NCBI RefSeq assembly: GCF_029223195.1 | Contig: NZ_JARHUF010000006.1 | Coordinates: forward strand, 51,524-115,523 | Length of the DNA stretch: 64,000 nucleotides | Reading direction: 5' to 3' | Source: Vibrio sp. CAU 1672 | GTDB taxonomy: Bacteria; Pseudomonadota; Gammaproteobacteria; Enterobacterales; Vibrionaceae | Shown: positions 10,601 to 17,300 of the stretch, in pieces | Layout of the letters: each line of letters opens with the position of its first letter | How positions within the stretch are numbered: position 1 is the stretch's first letter | Position numbers and translations under genes: made by a program | Notes under the pieces: model-generated | The model's database searches: none | Seen by the model: the letters and a program-made list of their open reading frames with translations, nothing else | What the model was told of the DNA's origin: nothing

Positions 10601-10685
10601 GGACGTGACCTATGGTGACAGTAAATACGGCCGGCCGAAGTCTTTGTATGAGTGGGCGGTAGTGCAGTTAAACTATCAGCACTAA
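7641..10685 (+). CDS. Large Ig/cadherin-like repeat lipoprotein of unknown function
   Basis: 1014 residues from the ATG that begins the lipoprotein signal MKRHYLLLILAVVMAGC. The lipobox is VMAGC, followed by a flexible Gly-rich tract. The body is made of roughly ten units of 85-95 residues with a shared pattern (GTVTYQI, DSGEL, GTATL...D, then a Y and F-beta end), similar to bacterial Ig-like folds. The last 130 residues differ. They carry two cysteines (FDGCMAEL and PGYCDTGS) and a YYRRGVREFLASDRGGFY segment, probably a separate globular domain. An outer-membrane or surface lipoprotein is likely. I do not recognise a named family. It is transcribed alone and ends at a terminator. The GTG start at 7473 was rejected because it would bury the signal. 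Confidence 0.8.
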   Translation: MKRHYLLLILAVVMAGCGGGGGDSGPKHPGTSGQVTKQSRPPLLVEDAVATFDGVGRVTQAQLDNVRGTVTYQILDSTPANVIQVSDSGELQILRPGTATLRASDTSSVYESSEATFTITVEKGLNPDLAVSELHFNATESDGQALAVRGQKGQLSYQVASGSEHLIRVDSDGVVYPVGPTGQATVIIADSGNEYYQPSQIRVGVHLYAVGAEQLRFALLQSEYRDGLTLEPVRLDTAETQSIRYQIIHSTPDDQVAEMLNPDTGLILIHNVGQATVEATATYGEGFLQPQQSARFVLDVTPGKRQALSVENITTSYLEDGVLHPKVSHALGTLAYQIISGEDVIVPSDDGQALRIKAIGAAEVEVSEHDLRNYPTGKARFRVEVERAPHPAMSAVALTMTYRPDLRIPLQFAGQKGDVSVVGSLPDGLRLVADELAVEQAGDYLIRLTDDGGDFYQPMEFDVHLQIAKAQGLPLPTRDYEQVYSKDYQFNLLRDFGLLATGDHIDVVSNSDPEVADAIADGLVHVYKAGETTLTLRRAESTNYSAGPEQKVRFNILSAPSRIEIQSDVEETWHALQPLLAKPIISGTVGEVTYQFADGAATDVVSLDRHSGEMHILNAGSTRIVVSDAGDDKFTPGESSFAVTILPADNPLSVTYPGVTYAAGATITPIVTDGEVQTSYHLVNQVTPVVELESAESGVLSVLHAGDYQLEVTLSARNYTSKTVTVSGTINKAEHPGLSGNISAVDFEPFKTISLDFGSAKGTRHYQLADSLSKQLATLDNAQGTITLQDYVPGQSIGLNVSESESRDYQALPETLVRVPLKLAESGAADQYTLLDSAQTVVVSTLSAPQFAKLQESEFGLMGARNVREPTDTELNTYGKGKVALLQVKPVGDDDTTKVRGIWMHIARFDGCMAELSEDATDPFLAVDFTAPGYCDTGSTIRMTRFLVIDDSGLEEGRYELTSPLIYYRRGVREFLASDRGGFYADPDVTYGDSKYGRPKSLYEWAVVQLNYQH

Positions 10686-10694
10686 AAGGCGGAC

Positions 10695-10720
10695 AAAGGA
10701 GTGCGAGGCACTCCTTTTTT
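10695..10720. terminator. Terminator between convergent genes
   Basis: A 10-bp stem, AAAGGAGTGC/GCACTCCTTT, with loop GAG and a T-run on the plus strand. It ends the repeat lipoprotein gene and may also serve tesB. Confidence 0.88.
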
Positions 10721-10734
10721 GTGTTGGTGCGGCG

Positions 10735-11595
10735 CTATTTAGTGTGGCGCATCACCCCTTCCTGAACTGCGGTGGCAACAAGATGCCCTTGCTGGTTGTA
10801 GATCTCACCGCGCACCAGGCCTCGGGTATTACTTGCCGTCGGGCTTTCAATTACGTACAGCAACCATTCATCCATCTTAAACGGACGGTGAAACCAGATG
10901 GAATGGTCGATGGTGGCGACCTGGAAGTTTGGTGTCATCAACGACACTTCATGGGGATGCAGTGCGGTGATCAAAAATCCCCAGTCGGATGCATAAGCCA
11001 GCAGGTATTGATGGATCAACTGATTATCCGGCATGTCGCCGTTAGCGCGGATCCACAGGTACTGCTTGGGTTCGGTTTTTTGTGGCTTTAACGGGTTAAC
11101 AATGGTGACCGGACGGGTTTCAATCGGCTTTTCGCCGCAGAATGTTTTCCGTAGTTTGGGCGGCAGGTATTCGGCAATGTGGCTCGCCAGTTCAGTCTCG
11201 GACTGGAAGTTTTCCGGCCCCGGAATGTCTGGCATGGTGTTTTGGTGCTCAAAGCCGGGCGCTTCACCGTGGTAAGAGGCAGTAAGATAGAAAATAGGAC
11301 GTCCGTTTTGTATCGCTTTGACCCGTCGCGTGCTGAAGCTGCGTCCGTCGCGTAAGTTCTCGACATCATAAATGATCGGTTTTTCCGGATCGCCCGGATA
11401 CAAAAAATAACTGTGAAATGAGTGTACGGTGCGGGCGTCATCCACCGTGTAACGGGCGGCAGACAGGGCCTGGCCTAATACCTGCCCGCCGTAGACTTGA
11501 GGCAAACCTAAGTTCTCGCTTTGACCGCGGAACAAGCCTTCTTCCAGTTTTTCTAATTGCAGCAGGCTGAGCAGTTCTCTCAACGGTTTACTCAT
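10735..11595 (-). CDS. tesB: Acyl-CoA thioesterase II
   Basis: 286 residues, the length of Escherichia coli TesB. The protein is a double hotdog fold that hydrolyses medium and long acyl-CoA to free fatty acid and CoA in the cytosol. Conserved features are GQVLGQAL near residue 40, the catalytic aspartate in YASDWGFL (about 204), the threonine region [10 protein letters not shown] (about 222-231) and the glutamine in TAVQEGVMR (about 278). It is divergent from ybaY, as in the enterobacterial tesB-ybaY-atl-ffs block. An inverted repeat, ATCAAA-TGT-TTGAT, lies in the shared promoter gap. Confidence 0.96.
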   Translation of the reverse strand: MSKPLRELLSLLQLEKLEEGLFRGQSENLGLPQVYGGQVLGQALSAARYTVDDARTVHSFHSYFLYPGDPEKPIIYDVENLRDGRSFSTRRVKAIQNGRPIFYLTASYHGEAPGFEHQNTMPDIPGPENFQSETELASHIAEYLPPKLRKTFCGEKPIETRPVTIVNPLKPQKTEPKQYLWIRANGDMPDNQLIHQYLLAYASDWGFLITALHPHEVSLMTPNFQVATIDHSIWFHRPFKMDEWLLYVIESPTASNTRGLVRGEIYNQQGHLVATAVQEGVMRHTK

Positions 11596-11762
11596 AATCT
11601 CTCCTCAACGTTTGGTTTTGTTATGCTTCAATTATGAAACAAAATCAAATGTTTGATAATTTCTAACTTAGTCAGACTATTGTCAAATCGTATTCGCCAT
11701 TACAGACAGCCGCAGAATCGCCACCTATACTCGGCGTGAATAAATCGTTGACTGAGGACATT

Positions 11763-12272
11763 ATGAATAAATCACTGCTACTTTCTGCCGGATTGGTTGT
11801 GGCGCTGGGCCTGGCTGGCTGCCAGGATGCGAACGAGGCAGAAGCGGAGGCTAATCAGGTGCAGCAAGCAGAAACTCAACAGGCGTTACGGCCAGATGCG
11901 GCTGCGGCAACTGGTGAAAGTGTATCAGAACCGGTTATGACCGATAGCATCACAGGTACTGTCGCCTATCGCGAACGGATGGCCTTACCACCACAGGCAG
12001 TGGTCACTGTTACCCTAGAAGATGTTTCCCTGGCTGATGCGCCATCGGTGGTGCTGGCAGAGCAGTCGATTGATGCTGAGGGCCAGCAAATCCCGTTTGC
12101 TTTTGAACTGGAGTACGATAGCAACCAAATTAAGCCTAACCATCGCTACAGCCTGCGCGCTCGGATTGAAGCGGATGGTCAGCTGATGTTCATCACAGAT
12201 GCCCATGTCGGGGTCATTACCGATGAGCTTGAGACCAAACAGGCGGATCTTATTCTGATACGGGTAAAATAA
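11763..12272 (+). CDS. ybaY: YbaY family lipoprotein
   Basis: 169 residues from the second ATG, which has GAGGA 5 bp upstream. A GTG at 11736 was rejected. The signal peptide ends in the lipobox LGLAGC, and a low-complexity acidic/Gln linker follows (about 20-55). The YbaY/YscW-like beta domain starts at about residue 60 with ITGTVAYRERMALPPQAVVTVTLEDVS. This family is an outer-membrane lipoprotein of unknown function, often beside tesB. The C-terminus is a predicted beta-sandwich. It has its own terminator, which overlaps the end of atl. Confidence 0.88.
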   Translation: MNKSLLLSAGLVVALGLAGCQDANEAEAEANQVQQAETQQALRPDAAAATGESVSEPVMTDSITGTVAYRERMALPPQAVVTVTLEDVSLADAPSVVLAEQSIDAEGQQIPFAFELEYDSNQIKPNHRYSLRARIEADGQLMFITDAHVGVITDELETKQADLILIRVK

Positions 12273-12288
12273 CTTCATTAACCGCGAA

Positions 12289-12322
12289 CCAATGGCAGCT
12301 TAAGGCTGCCATTGGTATTTTT
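12289..12322 (+). terminator. Terminator of ybaY, overlapping the atl 3' end
   Basis: An 11-bp perfect stem, CCAATGGCAGC/GCTGCCATTGG, with loop TTAAG is followed by TATTTTT. The right arm encodes the last codons of atl on the other strand, and the loop holds its stop codon, so the two convergent genes share this sequence. Confidence 0.88.
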
Positions 12323-12602
12323 GCAACGAGATTCGCCCCTTTTCTGAAACCTCAAGCCCTTCGCTGCGCAGCCGGGCTATCTGTCTTTCTGCATCGGCTC
12401 CGGTGAGCGAAATGCGTCCCTGACTGTTGATCACGCGGAACCAGGGCAGGGTGCTGTCTGCGGGAAGGTTGCCCAGCGCCTTGCCAACATGACGTGCATA
12501 ACCCGGGTAACCCGCCATTTTGGCAATATCGCCGTAGGTGGTCACTTTTCCGCGTGGAATTTGGTGAATTACAGCAAAGATTTGCGTCAAGAATTGGTCC
12601 AT
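12300..12602 (-). CDS. atl: Alkyltransferase-like DNA repair protein (Atl)
   Basis: 100 residues. It resembles the DNA-binding domain of O6-alkylguanine transferase but has PWFRV where the active enzymes have PCHRV, so the reactive cysteine is absent. Atl proteins bind O6-alkylguanine lesions and hand them to nucleotide excision repair. The HTH and arginine finger region TTYGDIAKMAGYPGYARHVGKAL is conserved. The start MDQFL matches family N-termini; a TTG-initiated extension to 12632 was rejected. It has the same neighbours (ybaY and ffs) as in enterobacteria. The mfd gene for transcription-coupled repair is in the same window but not linked. Confidence 0.92.
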   Translation of the reverse strand: MDQFLTQIFAVIHQIPRGKVTTYGDIAKMAGYPGYARHVGKALGNLPADSTLPWFRVINSQGRISLTGADAERQIARLRSEGLEVSEKGRISLQKYQWQP

Positions 12603-12679
12603 ACTGAAAATGTCCAAGTTATTAGTTACCAATGGATGGTAATACCGAGGCTTGTATTTAGCTATTGCTTCTTGTTCTT

Positions 12680-12871
12680 ATGCACTGCTCACTGTCTGCA
12701 TCAGCACCACCAATGGGGGAGTTCCGGACAGTAAAGCCATTGCAGCAAGGTTGGCACATCGCTGAGTCTAAGCCAGCTAGGACCAGCACCCACTCAACGA
12801 CCAGTTTCGACACGGTTTTGATTGTTGTTGAGTTTGACCAGGTTGGTAGGGGAAGCCAGGAGGCGTTATGA
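12680..12871 (+). CDS. Possible small protein upstream of the membrane protein gene
   Basis: 63 residues from ATG 12680; TTG at 12665 would add five. The start has no good ribosome site. The end overlaps the next start codon as ATGA, and the next gene's strong AGGAGG lies inside this frame, which suggests translational coupling. A short apolar N-terminus (CSLSASA) is followed by a soluble segment with FDTVLIVVEFDQVG near the end. Codon use is not striking, and AGG codons occur. I do not recognise it. It could be a chance open frame. Confidence 0.4.
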   Translation: MHCSLSASAPPMGEFRTVKPLQQGWHIAESKPARTSTHSTTSFDTVLIVVEFDQVGRGSQEAL

Positions 12872-13611
12872 TTTTTTCTACTGTTCAATTTCTTGTCACC
12901 ACACTGCTAGCGGTGGTATGTGCCCGGGCGATCAGCCTTAGTGAAGGAGATATACCGGTGCTGGCCCTGATGATCCCCGCGTTATGGATCCTTCCGCAAG
13001 GAGGGTTGGCGGGTTTGATCCTGCTTGGAGCGATGACCGTTTATGGTATGACGCTTTCCATGCAACCTTTCACGCTCTCTGTTAGTGTCTTGGTTCTGTT
13101 TCCGCTGCTGATGGTGGTGTTTTCCCATCGCAGTTCGCTTGGGGTTTTGCTGACTACCGGCCTGATTGTGCTGACGTTGCAGGTCGGCATTATGGTCACG
13201 CAAGACGCCGGTAAACTGGCCGGTTCTCCCTGGGTTACGGCGTTACAGACTCTTGCAGTCGCCGTGATGTGGTGGTCTGCCAGCCACTGGAAACCGTCGC
13301 AAAAACACAGCTGGTGGCCGCTGTTACTGCTATTGCCGCTGTGGTTAGCGGATCTGCCTCATGCGGTGTTAGTCGCGCTTAGCCTGACCGGAATGCTGGC
13401 ATCAATGGAAAACCTCACCCGGATGAAAAGCTCGCTGCGCTGGGGGAAACTGTTGTGTTGGACGCTGCCGACGGTGGGTTTCGCCGCCTTGGTGGTCAAC
13501 CCGAATATCGAGGTACCTAATCCGGTGTTTGTGGTCTGGTTGTGTCTGCTGGGCACTGCCTGGATGACCGACTATATCCTGCGCAGTACTGACGAGCAGG
13601 CTGAGCTGTAA
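12868..13611 (+). CDS. Multi-spanning inner-membrane protein of unknown function
   Basis: 247 residues with a strong AGGAGG 5 bp before the ATG. The protein is mostly apolar, with about seven or eight predicted transmembrane helices. Short basic loops such as HWKPSQKHSWW (about 140-150) and RMKSSLRWGK (about 187-196) separate helices. A hydrophilic tail, RSTDEQAEL, ends it. I recognise no family signature, transport motif or catalytic residues. It lies between atl and ffs and may be coupled to the small frame before it. Confidence 0.8.
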   Translation: MIFSTVQFLVTTLLAVVCARAISLSEGDIPVLALMIPALWILPQGGLAGLILLGAMTVYGMTLSMQPFTLSVSVLVLFPLLMVVFSHRSSLGVLLTTGLIVLTLQVGIMVTQDAGKLAGSPWVTALQTLAVAVMWWSASHWKPSQKHSWWPLLLLLPLWLADLPHAVLVALSLTGMLASMENLTRMKSSLRWGKLLCWTLPTVGFAALVVNPNIEVPNPVFVVWLCLLGTAWMTDYILRSTDEQAEL

Positions 13612-13662
13612 GCTACTATTGGTCAGGTTTTCACCGCGGGCATTTTTTGCTGCTTATCTCTA

Positions 13663-13685
13663 GGCCGGGTGTTGATAGCCCGGCC
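13663..13685. other. GC-rich hairpin between the membrane protein gene and ffs
   Basis: A perfect 7-bp stem, GGCCGGG/CCCGGCC, with a 9-nt loop but no T-run on either strand. It may be a weak or factor-dependent end of the membrane protein transcript. Confidence 0.5.
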
Positions 13686-13808
13686 TGTTCCTGGCGTTTA
13701 ACTGTGCGGACCAAGCCGGAGGCCAGCGTGGATACAGGTTGTAGGGAGTTGAATTGACGGAGTTTTGCTCAAACAGTAACAAAAACGGGATTTTCCGTCT
13801 TCTGGCCC

Positions 13809-13837
13809 TTGCAATCTGAAGGCCAATCCTGAATAAT
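13809..13837 (+). promoter_or_regulatory. Likely promoter of the 4.5S RNA gene
   Basis: A -35 box TTGCAA (13809-13814), a 17-bp spacer and a -10 box AATAAT (13832-13837). Transcription would begin near 13844, giving a leader of about 35 nt before the mature RNA, consistent with RNase P processing of the 4.5S precursor in Escherichia coli. Confidence 0.6.
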
Positions 13838-13847
13838 CGCCACATCG

Positions 13848-13866
13848 TTTGAGGCAATGCCTCAAA
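13848..13866 (+). other. Hairpin in the ffs leader
   Basis: TTTGAGG-CAATG-CCTCAAA forms a 7-bp perfect stem inside the predicted precursor leader, 12 bp before the mature 4.5S RNA. It might guide processing or be an operator. Confidence 0.5.
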
Positions 13867-13878
13867 GCAAAGAATTAT

Positions 13879-13984
13879 GGGGCTCTGGTCCTCTCGCAAC
13901 AATAGCTCGTGAACTCGGTCAGGTCCGGAAGGAAGCAGCCGCAGCGGGTGACTTGTGTGCCGGGATGTGGCTGGGGTCCCACCC
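13879..13984 (+). ncRNA. ffs: 4.5S RNA, bacterial small SRP RNA
   Basis: The conserved SRP hairpin is visible as GGTCCGGAAGGAAGCAGCC with the GGAA tetraloop, followed by GTGTGCCGGGATGTGGCTGG. The 5' end GGGGCTCTGG pairs with GGGGTCCCA near the 3' end. Length is about 106 nt against 114 in Escherichia coli. It binds Ffh for co-translational targeting of membrane proteins. A strong terminator follows 3 bp later. Ends are set by pairing and may be off by a few bases. Confidence 0.95.
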
Positions 13985-13987
13985 TTT

Positions 13988-14016
13988 AAAAAAGCCGCTT
14001 ATAAAGCGGCTTTTTT
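13988..14016 (+). terminator. Terminator of ffs
   Basis: A 13-bp stem (A-run plus AGCCGCTT pairing with AAGCGGCT plus T-run) with loop ATA, ending in six T. Confidence 0.95.
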
Positions 14017-14383
14017 GCGTTTTATATCTTCGTTATTCTCGTCTACTCAATACTTCGTCGTTAAGTAATTTGATACTACCCGCCAAGATTATCTCATAAG
14101 GCATTGTGCCCATCCTTGTACAACCCTCACCACAACTTTCAATCATTTTAACAACGATATCACAAATGGCTCGCAGCTAACTTGCAACGGACCTAACTGC
14201 AACTATGCTCATATTTGGATGAGTAAGAGATGTAAGTAGTAATCATGATGGTGCACATTGGCTTATATGGAGTTGCTTGCAGCGAACCTTTCTTAGTTCC
14301 AGCGAATAAAGCCTTATTTCTTTAGGAAATATCCGACTAATAAAAATATTTATCGCATGGTGTTCAATTATAAGGAATATAAT
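14017..14383. other. AT-rich gap before the giant surface protein gene
   Basis: 367 bp with no supported gene. The last 60 bp contain CTAATAAAAATATT and TAAGGA, probably promoter and ribosome site. Base composition drops here and stays low into the first 1.3 kb of the next gene. Confidence 0.6.
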
Positions 14384-17300
14384 ATGGACGAAGCTAAATC
14401 AAACGTCAGTAAAAAAATACTAATAGGTTTGTTATTGGGGACTATTTCACAATCGGTGTATTCAAGCACTGAGGTTGCAATATTTAATCAGCCCAATATT
14501 AATGGCTCAGGTGGATGTGGCACTGAGAATGATAACTTGATTGCAATTGTACAAGCTTCCATTGATGCTGGTGCTGATTACACTATTAATGATTCAATTG
14601 TTAATTTTACGGATGGTACATTAAAAGATAGATTAAACAATACGGACATTTTTTTTATGACCGATATGGAATCAGTCAGTCCTACTGATGCCGGTTTTTT
14701 TCCAGAAGATGCCCAAAATACCCTAAAGAAATGGATTGGTGATGGTGGGGTGATGATGATGACGGGTACTAGTGGGCCTGATGATGCCACATTTATAAAT
14801 AAGATCTTTGATTGGGACTCGCCTTTTGAGCTCAAGAGTGTGCCTTCTAGCGGTGTGACTACGTTAAATATTGAGAATGCGTCAGGCACTCCTTTTGAAA
14901 ATTCAGAGTATAACGCAACCTTAGAAAACTTTAGTGCCACTGATATGTTTGATGCTTCGAATATACCAGAGCCCTTCACTCCAATATACGGTGATGTAGA
15001 TGCTGCACATGTAGGCGTAATTGAATATGGAAGTGGCTACGTTATTTTACTTGGGTATGATTATTATAATACGGGCCCCAGTTGTTCCGTTAATAGTAAT
15101 GATTGGGTGCAGAAAATAATCCCAGCCACTCTCGAGTACTCCAGTAATTTGTCATCAAAGAAAGCAGTAGATGAGGACAGCACGTTAACCCTACTGCCAG
15201 AGGACTTCAGCACCAGCATATTTGAGCATATAAAGGTTACGTCGTTACCTTCAAATGGAGTATTAGCACTAATTAATGTGCCAGTAACTGTTGGAGATTT
15301 ATTTTACGAAAGTGATATAGAACATTTGATCTATACACCTGAAAAAGATTTTAATGGTAGTGACAGTTTTGATTGGCAGGGATGGGATGCTGAGAAGGAG
15401 GACTACAGCGCTTCAGCATCAGTAAATATAAGGGTTAATGCGGTCAATGATGAACCAGTAATATTGATCAGTCCAACAATGAATACTGATGAAGATATCA
15501 GCCAAACCATGACTTTTAGCTTCACTGATGTGGATGGCGATATCGTAACAGCGAGTGAGAAAAGTGCACCAAATCATGGAACCATTGCAATCAATGGTAC
15601 GGAGATAGTCTATACACCAGAAGCAAACTATAACGGTAAGGATAATTTTACCGTTAACTTGGTGGATGGTAGCGGTTTTAGTGTTGATAAGACAGTGAGC
15701 GTCACCGTATCTAGTGTCAATGATGTGCCAGTGATTACTGGCAGTCCGTCTACGCAGGTTAATCAGGATAGTGCCTATTTATTCACGCCTACGGTCAATG
15801 ACGTAGAGAGCCAGGATTTCAGCTTCGTCATTAGCAACAAGCCCTCGTGGGCCATCTTTGATACCGCTAAGGGTACTCTAGCTGGTACTCCTGGTAATGA
15901 TGACGTCGGCAGTTACAGCGGGATCACGATTTCGGTTTCCGACGGGACAGCCTCGGTTGCATTGCCCGCTTTCAGTATTACGGTCAATAATGTCAATGAT
16001 GCACCGATAATCAGCGGAACGCCGATGCTAGTGATTGACGAAGACACGTCGTATCGTTTTGTGCCTACAGCCAGTGATGCTGACGGCAATTCACTGAACT
16101 TCAGTATCACCAAGAAACCGGCTTGGGCGACGTTTGACCCAACCACCGGCACATTGAGCGGCACGCCGTTAGATCAACATGTCGGCAAGTATCCGGATAT
16201 CCAGATCAGTGTCTCTGACGGCAGCGATCAGGATTCGCTGGACAGTTTCAGCATTGAAGTGGTGAACACCAACGATGCTCCGGTCGGTCAGGATTTTGTA
16301 TTCACGCTTGATGAAGCGGAATTACTGTCTGTTGGTATCGCTGAAGGGCTGGGTAGTACCGCCTCCGATGATGACCTTGACAGTGGTGATACGTTACATA
16401 TGGTGTTGGTGACTGAGCCGGAATATGGCGTGCTGACGTTCAGCCAATACGGCAATTTTACTTATCAGCATGATGGCAGCGAAAACCACAGTGACAGTTT
16501 CACTTACCGGGTAGTTGATAGCCAAAACGCAAAATCAGACGAGCAAACCGTCACGCTTACTATCAATCCGGTGGCCGATGCACCAACGGCGCTAGATGAT
16601 CAGGCAACCACGGCTGAAGATCAGGCTGTAACCATTAACCTGCTGGAAAACGACACTGATCCTGAGGGTGACATGGTCACTTCATCCGCAGCATTGATTA
16701 GCCAGCCTTTGAAGGGGGCGGTATCCATCACCAATGGCTATGCGCTCTATACCCCTGATGAAAACCAAAACGGCCAGGATAGCTTTACCTATACCGTTAA
16801 GGACGCGGGCCTGAATGAGTCTCAGCCAGCGACGGTCACCGTGACCATCACCCCGGTTAACGACCAGCCTGATGTCGGGAACTTCTCGATTACGATTGAC
16901 GAGGATACCTCCAGTGAGGCACTCACGATCCGTGAGTCGGCCAGTGATGTGGAAGACGGAAAACCAACTGGTGATATTACCCTGGTTACCGAGCCACGAA
17001 AAGGCAGCACAGAAATTGATCAACAGGCAGGAACGTTGGTCTATACGCCGAATGACAACCAAGTCGGTACGGACTACTTCACCTACACCATCACCGACAG
17101 TGAAGGCAGTGTGTCTGCACCTGCGACCATCTCGGTGAATATCGGTGCGATCAATGACCGCCCTGTGGCCGGGGATGACAGTGTTACGACTGAAGAAGAT
17201 GTGGCCGTGACCCTGGATATCTTGACCAACGACTCAGATGTCGAAGATAGCGCCTTCAGTGCAGAGAACATCACGCTGGAAGACCAGGGTAGTGGCGCGG

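Noticed and set aside
13754-13782. TTGACG at 13754 as the ffs promoter
   Set aside because: Its -10 partner is poor and it lies about 100 bp before the mature RNA; the 13809-13837 pair fits better.
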